IMG/VR virus record: IMGVR_UViG_3300023179_000058
Location: 1 to 64,000 of that record
DNA: 64,000 nt
DNA from: a virus
Strand: one strand, 5' to 3'
Position numbers and translations under genes: made by a program
The notes under the pieces: model-generated
Seen by the model: the letters and a program-made list of their open reading frames with translations, nothing else
What the model was told of the DNA's origin: nothing
Database searches by the model: none
Shown here: piece after piece, positions 23,128 through 30,014 of the stretch
Layout: every line of letters begins with the position of its first letter
How positions within the stretch are numbered: position 1 is the stretch's first letter

Positions 23128-23204
<77 letters not shown>

Positions 23205-23244
23205 AAATCGTTAAAAAATAAATAGTGAAGAAGGAGGTCCGCAA

Positions 23245-23664
23245 ATGGAACTAAATCTTTACGGTAGTCGAATAAAGGCATGTCAAAGAAGGGCATTAAA
23301 CTACTTTGCCAGCCAATTGTTTACTCCGCAAATGATTCCAAATTTGCATGTCCGAATTAGTTATAAAAGTAATATGGGTAATGAATACGGTTGGGTTTAT
23401 GCCGAAGACTATAACATGTCAGGTGAACCGCGACACTTCATTATGGCTATAGCAAAAGATGATGATGTAAACACACAAATTCGTACTATGGCACATGAAA
23501 TGGTTCATGTGCGACAGTTTGTTCGCAAAGAGTTAGATGAAGATTTAACTCGTTGGAAATCTCGAAGAGTAAACACGGACGTTATTCCGTACAGAGAATT
23601 GCCTTGGGAAATAGAAGCATTTCGTTTAGGCGATAAATTATATAAACAATACATGGAGTTGTAA
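23245..23664 (+). CDS. SprT-like zinc metallopeptidase
   Basis: The 139-residue product has MAHEMVHVRQF (HExxH, near residue 83) and a downstream WEIEAF Glu near residue 126, the third zinc ligand. This places it among SprT/metzincin-like small metallopeptidases. Substrate unknown. AAGGAGGT directly upstream is an unusually strong ribosome site. The gene lies between tRNA-Pro and tRNA-Gly. Confidence 0.78.
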   Translation: MELNLYGSRIKACQRRALNYFASQLFTPQMIPNLHVRISYKSNMGNEYGWVYAEDYNMSGEPRHFIMAIAKDDDVNTQIRTMAHEMVHVRQFVRKELDEDLTRWKSRRVNTDVIPYRELPWEIEAFRLGDKLYKQYMEL

Positions 23665-23665
23665 C

Positions 23666-23851
23666 ATGACACAAGAGGCAGGCAAAGGAAGCAAGCCTCG
23701 TCCTTTTAGTGTATCTCATGATGAATGGTCAAATCGATGGGATGCTATTTTTGGTCGAGACTTACTAGAAACGAAAGAGCAACCATCAGAGGTTGATGAT
23801 AAGATAACAAGATACAATGAGGAAACTCAAGAAGTAAAATCGCGGGTATAG
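23666..23851 (+). CDS. Small conserved phage protein overlapping tRNA-Gly
   Basis: The 61-residue product opens MTQEAGKGSKPRPFSVSHDE and continues RWDAIFGRD, a pattern found in a small T4-like phage family of unknown function. Its last ten bases, including the stop, are the first ten bases of tRNA-Gly(TCC), so tRNA processing would remove the stop codon. Confidence 0.7.
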   Translation: MTQEAGKGSKPRPFSVSHDEWSNRWDAIFGRDLLETKEQPSEVDDKITRYNEETQEVKSRV

Positions 23852-23917
23852 TGTTAGCGGTAGCACGGCGGTCTTCCAAACCTCAAGCGAGGAGTTCGAA
23901 TCTCCCTACCCGCTCCA
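23842..23917 (+). tRNA. tRNA-Gly(TCC)
   Basis: Acceptor GCGGGTA/TACCCGC, anticodon loop CTTCCAA, T-arm GGAG-TTCGAAT-CTCC, U73 and encoded CCA. One mismatch is present in the anticodon stem. The 5' end overlaps the preceding gene. Confidence 0.9.
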
Positions 23918-23932
23918 ACAAGGAAACAAATC

Positions 23933-24403
23933 ATGAGAAAAATTAATTTGGAAGAAGTGAAAGCATTCATAGCAGATCAAACTCCTGAAACAAAAGTTTA
24001 TCTTGGATGTGATTCAGAAAGATTCAGAATAGGTGAAGTGTGGTACGCAGACTATATTACCGCAGTTGTAGTTCACATCAATGGCAACAACGGTTGCAAA
24101 TTGTTTGGACAAATAGAACGTGAAAGAGATTATGATCAGAAAGTTGATCGTCCTCGTTTTCGTTTGATGAATGAAGTTTATCGTGCAAGTGACATGTATT
24201 TGAAACTTGCAGATGTATTAGAAGGTCGCCATGTTGAAGTACACTTGGATATTAATCCAGACCAAATGTATGGATCATCTTGCGTAATTCAAGAAGCGAT
24301 AGGTTACATTCGTGGAACATGTAATGTTATACCTCTTGTTAAACCTCATGCATGGGCGGCTACACATGCGGCAGATCGTTTTAAGTATGCAGTTGCGGCA
24401 TAG
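23933..24403 (+). CDS. YkuK/DUF458-like RNase H-fold protein
   Basis: The 156-residue product has VYLGCDSERF (first acidic residue), EVHLDINPD near residue 104, and a C-terminal PHAWAATHAADRFK. The order matches DUF458/YkuK proteins, predicted RNase H-like nucleases. Activity not demonstrated for this family. It lies within the tRNA array. Confidence 0.75.
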   Translation: MRKINLEEVKAFIADQTPETKVYLGCDSERFRIGEVWYADYITAVVVHINGNNGCKLFGQIERERDYDQKVDRPRFRLMNEVYRASDMYLKLADVLEGRHVEVHLDINPDQMYGSSCVIQEAIGYIRGTCNVIPLVKPHAWAATHAADRFKYAVAA

Positions 24404-24409
24404 CCTTAT

Positions 24410-24483
24410 TGGGTTGTGGTCTAATGGTAGGACACCTGACTTTGACTCAGGTAGTTGTGGTTCGAATCCATACAGCCCAGCCA
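24410..24483 (+). tRNA. tRNA-Gln(TTG)
   Basis: Acceptor TGGGTTG/CAGCCCA, anticodon arm CCTGA-CTTTGAC-TCAGG, T-loop TTCGAAT, encoded CCA. The U1-A72 end is typical of tRNA-Gln. Confidence 0.94.
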
Positions 24484-24490
24484 TTTTAAA

Positions 24491-24564
24491 GTCTCGCTGG
24501 TGTAATGGCAACATGCCGGTCTCCAAAACCGTTGATGGGGGTTCGAATCCCTCGCGGGGCGCCA
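24491..24564 (+). tRNA. tRNA-Trp(CCA)
   Basis: Acceptor GTCTCGC/GCGGGGC with two G-U pairs, anticodon loop CTCCAAA, T-loop TTCGAAT, G73 and encoded CCA. Confidence 0.9.
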
Positions 24565-24565
24565 T

Positions 24566-25204
24566 ATGAAAAAACCAAGAATTGCAATATTTGTTAATCA
24601 CCCACAATGCTCTGTTCAAAGCGCACATGGCGTGATTCGTTCATTGTATTTCGATTACGATATAGATTGTATATCAGACAAACATCTTAAAGATAAAACA
24701 CTTGCGAAATATGATATGCTTGTATTTCCTGGTGGGCTTGGTGATAGTGATACTTGGCACGATATAGTAGAGCCATACAAAGATGCAGTAGTGAATCGCA
24801 TTGCAAAAGGCGGTAGATACTTAGGTATTTGTATGGGTGCATATTGGGCAGGGCATCATTATTTCAACATCACAAACATTAAGGCAGAGCAATACATTAC
24901 TCGTCCTAATGCAGATGTAAAAAGAAGTTTCGGTACAGTTGCAAAAGTTCGTTGGTTAGAGTATGATGAGAACATGTATTTTTATGATGGTTGTTCATTG
25001 ATAGGTGATGAAAAAGATTATGATGTAATTGCGCGATACTCAAATGGAGATGCCGCCGCAGTCATACAAAATAATATAGGGCTGATAGGTCCACATCCAG
25101 AGAGTGACATATATTGGTTTGAAAAACCATACATGCAAAAACACTGGCATCACTATCGTCACAATCAATTACTAGTACAGTTCGCTAGAAGATTATTTAA
25201 TTAA
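24566..25204 (+). CDS. BPL_N-type class I glutamine-amidotransferase-like protein
   Basis: The 212-residue product has LVFPGGLGDS near residue 52 and the nucleophile elbow YLGICMGAYWAGHHYF near residue 90, with a late IGPHPESD. This matches the biotin-protein-ligase N-terminal (BPL_N) amidotransferase-like fold rather than a full ligase. Reaction unknown. It begins two bases after tRNA-Trp. Confidence 0.75.
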   Translation: MKKPRIAIFVNHPQCSVQSAHGVIRSLYFDYDIDCISDKHLKDKTLAKYDMLVFPGGLGDSDTWHDIVEPYKDAVVNRIAKGGRYLGICMGAYWAGHHYFNITNIKAEQYITRPNADVKRSFGTVAKVRWLEYDENMYFYDGCSLIGDEKDYDVIARYSNGDAAAVIQNNIGLIGPHPESDIYWFEKPYMQKHWHHYRHNQLLVQFARRLFN

Positions 25205-25279
25205 GCCTTGTTAACTCAGAGGTAGAGTAGCGCCCTTACAAGGCGAATGTCGGCAGTTCGATCCTGTCACAAGGCACCA
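25205..25279 (+). tRNA. tRNA-Val(TAC)
   Basis: Acceptor GCCTTGT/ACAAGGC, anticodon loop CTTACAA, T-loop TTCGATC, encoded CCA. Starts one base after the stop codon of the preceding gene. Confidence 0.92.
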
Positions 25280-25284
25280 TCTAT

Positions 25285-25360
25285 GCAGGGAATAGTGTAA
25301 AGGTTAGCACAAATGTCTGTGAAACATTTAGTCAGGGTTCGATTCCCGTTCACCTGCCCA
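25285..25360 (+). tRNA. tRNA-His(GTG), with mismatched acceptor
   Basis: Anticodon arm AATGT-CTGTGAA-ACATT and an extra 5' G facing C73, the His identity element, are present; CCA is encoded. The acceptor stem has mismatches at the fifth and sixth pairs and the T-stem is only about three pairs, so function is less certain. Confidence 0.75.
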
Positions 25361-25364
25361 ATTC

Positions 25365-25438
25365 GCTCTCATAGTTAAGTGGTATAACGCATCCTTGGTA
25401 AGGATGAATTACAAGTTCAATTCTTGTTGGGAGCACCA
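25365..25438 (+). tRNA. tRNA-Thr(GGT)
   Basis: Acceptor GCTCTCA/TGGGAGC, anticodon arm CATCC-TTGGTAA-GGATG, T-arm ACAAG-TTCAATT-CTTGT, encoded CCA. Confidence 0.92.
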
Positions 25439-25439
25439 T

Positions 25440-25530
25440 GCCTCTATAGTTTAATGGTAAAACAGCGGGCTTATACTCCGTAGCAACAGATAATTGGCTG
25501 ATGTAGGTTCGAATCCTACTAGAGGTACCA
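25440..25530 (+). tRNA. tRNA with anticodon TAT and a long variable arm
   Basis: Acceptor GCCTCTA/TAGAGGT, anticodon arm GCGGG-CTTATAC-TCCGT (anticodon TAT, codon AUA, Ile), T-arm GTAGG-TTCGAAT-CCTAC, encoded CCA. The variable region is 21 bases with a small stem, as in Leu, Ser and Tyr tRNAs. A class II body with an Ile anticodon is unusual. Confidence 0.75.
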
Positions 25531-25532
25531 AC

Positions 25533-25608
25533 GCCGCTTGAGCAAGTGTGGTCATTGCATCGGTTTGAAGCACCGAGGAAGTTGGTTCGATCCCAACAGG
25601 CGGTACCA
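25533..25608 (+). tRNA. tRNA-Phe(GAA)
   Basis: Acceptor GCCGCTT/AGGCGGT, anticodon arm TCGGT-TTGAAGC-ACCGA, T-loop TTCGATC, encoded CCA. Confidence 0.93.
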
Positions 25609-25616
25609 GAATTTAC

Positions 25617-25691
25617 ACCGGATTAACTCAGCGGTAGAGTAATCGCTTGATAAGCGATAAGTCATTGGTTCGATCCCAATATCCGGTACCA
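25617..25691 (+). tRNA. tRNA-Ile(GAT)
   Basis: Acceptor ACCGGAT/ATCCGGT, anticodon arm ATCGC-TTGATAA-GCGAT, T-loop TTCGATC, encoded CCA. Confidence 0.93.
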
Positions 25692-25692
25692 T

Positions 25693-26001
25693 GCCCTCAT
25701 GGACAAATATATTTAATATTTGTCTATAAAATCAAGCCATGGTCTACAATGTGCTATTGACATAGTAAACCACATTAAAGCCATTTCATATGATTGGGTA
25801 CCGCACATGGGTAGATTGAAGTAAAACAGATTAACAAACCCCAAAATCATAAACAATGGAGTTGGAAAAAGAATGATAAATTTTTTTATATTAGACATTA
25901 TTCGTATCCTCAGCGCACGGCTGGCGCGCTCATGCCATATTTATGCTACTTTACTCTTAAAAGGAGAAGTTCTCTCAGTTCGAATCTGAGTGAGGGTACC
26001 A
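25693..26001 (+). pseudogene. tRNA gene interrupted by an insertion of about 270 bases
   Basis: The 5' acceptor strand GCCCTCA (25693-25699, followed by TGG as in Leu tRNAs) and the 3' part (T-arm CTCAG-TTCGAAT-CTGAG, acceptor TGAGGGT, ACCA, 25974-26001) match each other in all seven acceptor pairs. No D-arm or anticodon arm lies between them. The interval holds a 9-bp palindrome (GACAAATAT/ATATTTGTC) and an ORF on the opposite strand. Confidence 0.65.
25713..25898 (-). CDS. Antisense small membrane protein inside the broken tRNA
   Basis: The 61-residue ORF on the minus strand has a GAGGAT ribosome site nine bases before its ATG and a hydrophobic N-terminal helix (residues 5-26). It lies wholly inside the interrupted tRNA. 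Nearly all other genes in this region are on the plus strand, so it probably arrived with the insertion. Confidence 0.45.
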   Translation of the reverse strand: MSNIKKFIILFPTPLFMILGFVNLFYFNLPMCGTQSYEMALMWFTMSIAHCRPWLDFIDKY

Positions 26002-26014
26002 GAAATAAATAATT

Positions 26015-26091
26015 GCCCAGGTGATGGAATTGGTATACATGTTAGTCTTAGAAACTAAATCTTGCGGGTTCGAGTCCCGCCTTGGGCACCA
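26015..26091 (+). tRNA. tRNA-Leu(TAG)
   Basis: Acceptor GCCCAGG/CTTGGGC, anticodon arm TTAGT-CTTAGAA-ACTAA, T-arm GCGGG-TTCGAGT-CCCGC, encoded CCA. Confidence 0.93.
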
Positions 26092-26096
26092 AATAA

Positions 26097-26187
26097 GGAA
26101 GTGTGGCAGAGTCCGGTTTATTGCAACAGTCTTGAAAACTGTCGGCCTCACAAGGGTCCGTGAGTTCAAATCTCACCGCTTCCGCCA
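26097..26187 (+). tRNA. tRNA-Ser(TGA)
   Basis: Acceptor GGAAGTG/CGCTTCC, anticodon arm ACAGT-CTTGAAA-ACTGT, long variable arm, T-loop TTCAAAT, G73, encoded CCA. Confidence 0.93.
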
Positions 26188-26207
26188 ACATTTACCATGA
26201 AAGTGTC

Positions 26208-26236
26208 TTGACATTTTCATAGATACCTGATACAAT
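26208..26236 (+). promoter_or_regulatory. Sigma70 promoter for the RNA D-C-B / Ro-like operon
   Basis: TTGACA (26208-26213), 17-base spacer, TACAAT (26231-26236). Transcription would start near 26243, just before RNA element D. Confidence 0.7.
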
Positions 26237-26256
26237 TGTGATATTGAGTTAGTAAA

Positions 26257-26477
26257 GGGTTGGATTCAGCAATCTTTAACATAAAACGCTAAAGAACTGT
26301 CTTCTACAGGAGGACCACCGCAAGGTGTAATTACGGAGACTAGAGAGTAAACTCGAATTAAATCTGACGCTGGAAAGACAGAAAAATGATGGTAGTCCAT
26401 TTGATTACGGTGGGGTTTTTTCATCCGCAAGGAAGCACCGTGGTTTAAGAACCGATAATATCTTACCCGACCAACCC
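26257..26477 (+). ncRNA. Structured RNA D of the four-member family
   Basis: Terminal stem GGGTTGG (26257-26263)/CCAACCC (26471-26477) is followed by ATTCAGCAATC, as in A, B and C, and the 3' strand is followed by GATTTTA. The roughly 200-base interior has no convincing ORF and contains several hairpin-capable segments. Confidence 0.5.
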
Positions 26478-26498
26478 GATTTTATTATATTATTTATT

Positions 26499-26616
26499 AG
26501 GATAGGTTCAGCAACCCAAAAAAATAGGTTAACGCCTATTTAATACTGACGGCCGAGTTCGCTTGGCGACATGAGTTTCGAGTTCTCATGTAAATCAAAA
26601 AGTAGAAAACTATCCT
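26499..26616 (+). ncRNA. Structured RNA C of the four-member family
   Basis: Terminal stem AGGATAG (26499-26505)/CTATCCT (26610-26616); then GTTCAGCAACC. Three inner hairpins: AATAGG/CCTATT, GCCGAG-ttcg-CTTGGC (UUCG tetraloop), ATGAG/CTCAT. An A-rich strand precedes the 3' stem, then GTTGTTTTA. Very regular folding supports a real RNA. Confidence 0.6.
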
Positions 26617-26630
26617 GTTGTTTTAATTTT

Positions 26631-26688
26631 AGGTTAATTCCCGCAATCAAAGCATACGACTTGTAACCGTAAAAAGCAAACTTAACCT
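26631..26688 (+). ncRNA. Structured RNA B in the leader of the Ro-like gene
   Basis: Terminal stem AGGTTAA (26631-26637)/TTAACCT (26682-26688), then TTCCCGCAATC, a TACG/CGTA hairpin and AAAAAGC. It ends six bases before the AAAGGA ribosome site and 16 bases before the start codon, so it could regulate translation. Confidence 0.55.
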
Positions 26689-26704
26689 GTTGAAAGGAAA
26701 TATC

Positions 26705-28126
26705 ATGACTACTTTTGTAGATGCAGTTGTAAACCAAGAAGCCCGTACCGAGAATGGTATGAAGGCTCGCAAGTCTATCGCCAACGCGGTTGTAGATTTG
26801 TTCTATAACGCTGGCGCAAGCCGCGGTAAGAACATTGTGCCAGCATTCTCTGCCGCAATGGCTGAGAATCGTGACCTTGCATTGCGTGTTGCCGCATGGC
26901 TCCGTGATGCGCGAGGTGGTGCTGGTGAGCGTCAATTGTTCCGCGATATTCTAGTGTACCTAGAAAAGAACGATACTGAAGCCGCAAAGGCTTTACTACG
27001 CAAGGTCCCAGAATTGGGGCGTTGGGATGACCTGTTTGTCTTTAATTCTAAAGACATGAAGAATGAGGCATACACTTTGCTTGGCGATGCATTGCGTTCG
27101 CGTAATGGACTTGCCGCTAAGTGGACACCTCGTCAAGGTCCTATCGCAGTTGAAATCCGTAACTTCTTTGGCATGTCTCCAAAGTTCTATCGTAAGTCCC
27201 TAGTCGAATTGACTAAGGTTGTAGAATCTCAGATGTGTGCTAAAGATTGGGACAACATCAACTTTAGCCATGTGCCTTCTGTTGCATCGGCTCGTTATAA
27301 GAAAGCATTCAATCGCAATACTGAAAAGTATGCGGAGTATGTGCAGTCTCTTGTAAAGGGTGACAATCCAGAAGTGAAGGTAAATGCATCCGTTGCATAT
27401 CCATACGATGTGCTTAAAGGTCGCATCGGACACTATGGCGTTACTTTTGACAAGACCGAATTGGACTTGATTCAAAAGCAATGGGAAGCATTGCCTAACT
27501 ATGTTGGCGATGCAAACATCCTCCCACTGGTTGATGTATCTGGCTCTATGTCTTGTCCAGCAGGAAAGAACACAAAACTTTCTTGCCTTGAAGTAGCAGT
27601 CTCTCTGGGATTGTATCTTGCAGACAAGAACACCGGAAAGTTCAAGGACACCTTCTTGACTTTCTCTAACAAGCCAGAGTTGTTGAATCTGAAAGGTAAC
27701 ATCAACCAAAAGATTGATCAAATGATCAAATCTAAGTGGGAGATGAACACCAACCTACATGCCGCATTCAAGAAAATTCTTGATGTTGCAGTAAAGGGTG
27801 GTGTGCCTCAAGAAGAAATGCCAGCAATGGTATTGATTTTGTCTGATATGCAGTTTGATCAATGCATGACCCATGATGATTCTGCAATTCAGATGATTCA
27901 ACGCAAGTACAAAGATGCAGGTTATGAAATGCCACAAGTGGTATTTTGGAACCTAAACGCATCGTACGGCAACGCGCCAGTCAAATTTGACAAAGGCGGC
28001 ACCGCTCTGGTGTCTGGCTTCTCGCCAGCGATTGTGAAGCCACTCTTGTCGGGAGACATTGATAACTTCACACCAGTATCGATCATGCTGAAAACCATCA
28101 TGGATGATCGCTACAAAGTTCTTTAA
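26705..28126 (+). CDS. Ro60/TROVE-related (DUF2828-type) RNA-binding vWA protein
   Basis: The 473-residue product has a helical-repeat N-terminal region with RDARGGAGERQLFRDIL near residues 67-83, a signature of Ro60-like DUF2828 proteins. A C-terminal von Willebrand A domain has an intact MIDAS: DVSGS (277-281), Thr349 in WEMNT and Asp391 in LSDMQFD. Ro60 family proteins form rings that bind misfolded RNAs and Y RNAs. AAAGGAAA precedes ATG 26705. The gene is preceded by three structured RNA elements and surrounded by tRNAs, which suggests RNA binding or quality control (inference). Confidence 0.8.
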   Translation: MTTFVDAVVNQEARTENGMKARKSIANAVVDLFYNAGASRGKNIVPAFSAAMAENRDLALRVAAWLRDARGGAGERQLFRDILVYLEKNDTEAAKALLRKVPELGRWDDLFVFNSKDMKNEAYTLLGDALRSRNGLAAKWTPRQGPIAVEIRNFFGMSPKFYRKSLVELTKVVESQMCAKDWDNINFSHVPSVASARYKKAFNRNTEKYAEYVQSLVKGDNPEVKVNASVAYPYDVLKGRIGHYGVTFDKTELDLIQKQWEALPNYVGDANILPLVDVSGSMSCPAGKNTKLSCLEVAVSLGLYLADKNTGKFKDTFLTFSNKPELLNLKGNINQKIDQMIKSKWEMNTNLHAAFKKILDVAVKGGVPQEEMPAMVLILSDMQFDQCMTHDDSAIQMIQRKYKDAGYEMPQVVFWNLNASYGNAPVKFDKGGTALVSGFSPAIVKPLLSGDIDNFTPVSIMLKTIMDDRYKVL

Positions 28127-28154
28127 GTAGAACGGTGAGGATTCGAAAGAGTCC

Positions 28155-28223
28155 TCATTTTCAAGCATACTGTGAGTCGGCTTGCTGATAAACTTTAAGT
28201 AGAGATGGTGTGCTTGAAAATGA
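28155..28223 (+). ncRNA. Spacer hairpin R6 with a 16-bp stem
   Basis: Bases 28155-28170 pair with 28208-28223 (one G-U), closing a 37-base loop, three bases before tRNA-Gly(GCC). An overlapping hairpin TGAGGA/TCCTCA followed by TTTT at about 28135-28160 could instead act as a weak terminator of the Ro-like gene. Confidence 0.5.
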
Positions 28224-28226
28224 TAT

Positions 28227-28300
28227 GCGGGTATGATGTAATGGTAACCTGAAACCTTGCCAAGGTTTATTCGCGAGTTCGATTCTCGCTACCCGCTCCA
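28227..28300 (+). tRNA. tRNA-Gly(GCC)
   Basis: Acceptor GCGGGTA/TACCCGC, anticodon arm AAACC-TTGCCAA-GGTTT, T-loop TTCGATT, U73, encoded CCA. Confidence 0.93.
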
Positions 28301-28305
28301 ATCAC

Positions 28306-28394
28306 GGAGAGTTGGCAGAGTGGTAATGCACCGGATTGCTAATCCGCCGTTTACGAAAGTAGGCGCATAGGTTCGAATCCTATACTCTCCGCCA
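28306..28394 (+). tRNA. tRNA-Ser(GCT)
   Basis: Acceptor GGAGAGT/ACTCTCC, anticodon loop TTGCTAA, long variable arm, T-arm ATAGG-TTCGAAT-CCTAT, G73, encoded CCA. Confidence 0.93.
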
Positions 28395-28407
28395 TAAGGA
28401 TAATGAT

Positions 28408-28557
28408 ATGAAAAAAATAAAAGATTGGGCAATCATATTTGCCATGATGATTTTCACGGCATTGCTTATATACACAGGAGACTTTCTAGGTTGTTATCAT
28501 ATGATAACCTTGTCAACATCATGTGACTGGTTCATTGACATTCAAAACAAATTTTAG
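28408..28557 (+). CDS. Small membrane protein between tRNAs (49 aa)
   Basis: ATG 28408 has AAGGAT eight bases upstream. The product has a basic start (MKKIKDW), one membrane helix (about 8-24) and three later residues Cys/His/Cys. The next promoter overlaps its stop codon. Confidence 0.55.
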   Translation: MKKIKDWAIIFAMMIFTALLIYTGDFLGCYHMITLSTSCDWFIDIQNKF

Positions 28558-28563
28558 TATAAT
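28535..28563 (+). promoter_or_regulatory. Sigma70 promoter for tRNA-Leu(TAA)
   Basis: TTGACA (28535-28540), 17 bases, consensus TATAAT (28558-28563), nine bases before tRNA-Leu. Confidence 0.75.
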
Positions 28564-28571
28564 AGTATTTT

Positions 28572-28648
28572 GCGGATGTGATGGAATCGGTATACATATC
28601 AGACTTAAAATCTGAGTTTTGTGGGTTCGAGTCCCACCATCCGTACCA
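28572..28648 (+). tRNA. tRNA-Leu(TAA)
   Basis: Acceptor GCGGATG/CATCCGT, anticodon arm TCAGA-CTTAAAA-TCTGA, T-arm GTGGG-TTCGAGT-CCCAC, encoded CCA. Last gene of the array. Confidence 0.94.
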
Positions 28649-28667
28649 TTTTTTTAAAGGATTAAAA

Positions 28668-29570
28668 ATGAGAATTGCAGTTTGTTCCGATATTCATCTT
28701 GAATTTGGTCCTATAGAATTAAAGAATACTGATAACGCTGATGTACTTGTACTATCTGGCGACATTTGCGTTGCTAAAGATTTGATGGAACGCGATAGTT
28801 ATAATATTCGTGGCGAAAATGATCGTTCAAACAAATACCATGCCTTCTTTGAAAATTGTGGTGCAGAGTTTTCTAATGTCATTTACATCATGGGTAATCA
28901 TGAACACTACAATGGTGACTATGCCATTACGCATCGTGTTCTCAAAGAGCGTCTTGGTTACATCAAGAATCTTCACATTCTAGATAAAGAAACAGTTCGT
29001 ATTGACGAAGTGACTTTCATTGGCGGCACTCTTTGGACTGATATGAACAAAGAAGACCCTATGACTTTGCATGGCATTCGCAGAATGATGAATGACTTCC
29101 GTTGTGTAGACAATAGCAACAATATGGTTTCATACAAAGTGTATGATTATGCGAAACGCGAAGATGGTACCGATGACTATTCGAAAACTACTGGTGTGAC
29201 ATTTAAAGAAAGACCTGCAATGTTCACGCCTGAAGATGCGGTTGTAGATCATAAGGCGATGGTTGAGTTCATTCGTCAAACAATCGCAGAGAATCCTACG
29301 CATAAGTATGTTGTGTGTGGGCATCATGCACCAAGTCGTTCGTCAACTCACCCTCGCTATAAGAAAGATGTTTTGATGAATGGTGGCTATAGTTCTAGTC
29401 TTGATGAGTTTATCATCGACAATCCACGAATCAAACTATGGACTCACGGTCATACTCATGAAGACTTTGACTACATGATTGGTAGCACTCGTATTGTTTG
29501 CAACCCTCGTGGCTATATTAACTACGAAGGACGCGCAGATCATTTTGAATTAAAAACTTTTGAAATTTAA
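28668..29570 (+). CDS. Calcineurin-like metallophosphoesterase
   Basis: The 300-residue product has all five metal-site motifs in order: CSDIHLEFG, LSGDICVAKD, GNHEHY, VCGHHAPS and THGHTHED. This is a dinuclear-metal phosphoesterase; the substrate (nucleotide, RNA end or phosphoprotein) is not given by sequence. ATG 28668 has AAAGGA upstream and lies 20 bases after tRNA-Leu. An earlier in-frame ATG lies inside the tRNA and is rejected. Confidence 0.88.
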   Translation: MRIAVCSDIHLEFGPIELKNTDNADVLVLSGDICVAKDLMERDSYNIRGENDRSNKYHAFFENCGAEFSNVIYIMGNHEHYNGDYAITHRVLKERLGYIKNLHILDKETVRIDEVTFIGGTLWTDMNKEDPMTLHGIRRMMNDFRCVDNSNNMVSYKVYDYAKREDGTDDYSKTTGVTFKERPAMFTPEDAVVDHKAMVEFIRQTIAENPTHKYVVCGHHAPSRSSTHPRYKKDVLMNGGYSSSLDEFIIDNPRIKLWTHGHTHEDFDYMIGSTRIVCNPRGYINYEGRADHFELKTFEI

Positions 29571-29597
29571 GAAGACTGTGTTTTGATGGAGTGATTT

Positions 29598-30008
29598 ATG
29601 GATTGCATGGTAATTGGAGATAGTATTGCAGTAGGCGTTGCAATGTATCGCCCGGAGTGTGTAAGTTATAGCAGAGGTGGTTGGAATTCTTGGCAATGGA
29701 ATAAAGACTATCTTGCACATGCAACAACTAAACCTTACGAAACAATTATCATTAGTCTAGGCGCGAATGATCATGCCGGAGTGAAGACTGAAGCCGAATT
29801 GCGTAAAATGCGTTCGGCTATCAAAGGTAAGCGAGTATTTTGGATTGATCCAGGTCAAGATCGTAAGCCAGTTCCGCACGATGCAATTGTACGCATTGCC
29901 GCAGAGTATGGCGATACAATCTTGCCAAGACCTAAAGATCACATGAGTGCCGATAAGATTCATCCTACTGGCACAGGTTACAAAATTTTAGGTAATCAAA
30001 CCAAATAA
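29598..30008 (+). CDS. SGNH/GDSL-type hydrolase
   Basis: The 136-residue product has block I VIGDSIAVGVA (nucleophile Ser), block III ISLGANDHAG (Asn) and block V DKIHPTGTGY (Asp/His). SGNH enzymes remove acyl or acetyl groups from lipids or sugars. Small size and no signal peptide suggest a cytosolic substrate or a phage surface role. Possibly acts on O-acetylated glycan (inference). Confidence 0.82.
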   Translation: MDCMVIGDSIAVGVAMYRPECVSYSRGGWNSWQWNKDYLAHATTKPYETIIISLGANDHAGVKTEAELRKMRSAIKGKRVFWIDPGQDRKPVPHDAIVRIAAEYGDTILPRPKDHMSADKIHPTGTGYKILGNQTK

Positions 30009-30014
30009 TCTGGT

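Noticed and set aside
25757-25762. TTGACA in the insert of the broken tRNA
   Set aside because: No -10 box at 16-18 bases; the downstream sequence is the reverse strand of a small ORF.
26540-28168. Several minus-strand ORFs across the Ro-like gene
   Set aside because: Antisense shadows of a clearly supported vWA protein and of structured RNA; no ribosome sites or family resemblance.
28578-28667. N-terminal extension of the phosphoesterase from ATG 28578
   Set aside because: The extension lies inside tRNA-Leu(TAA), and ATG 28668 has a ribosome site and starts with the first metal motif.
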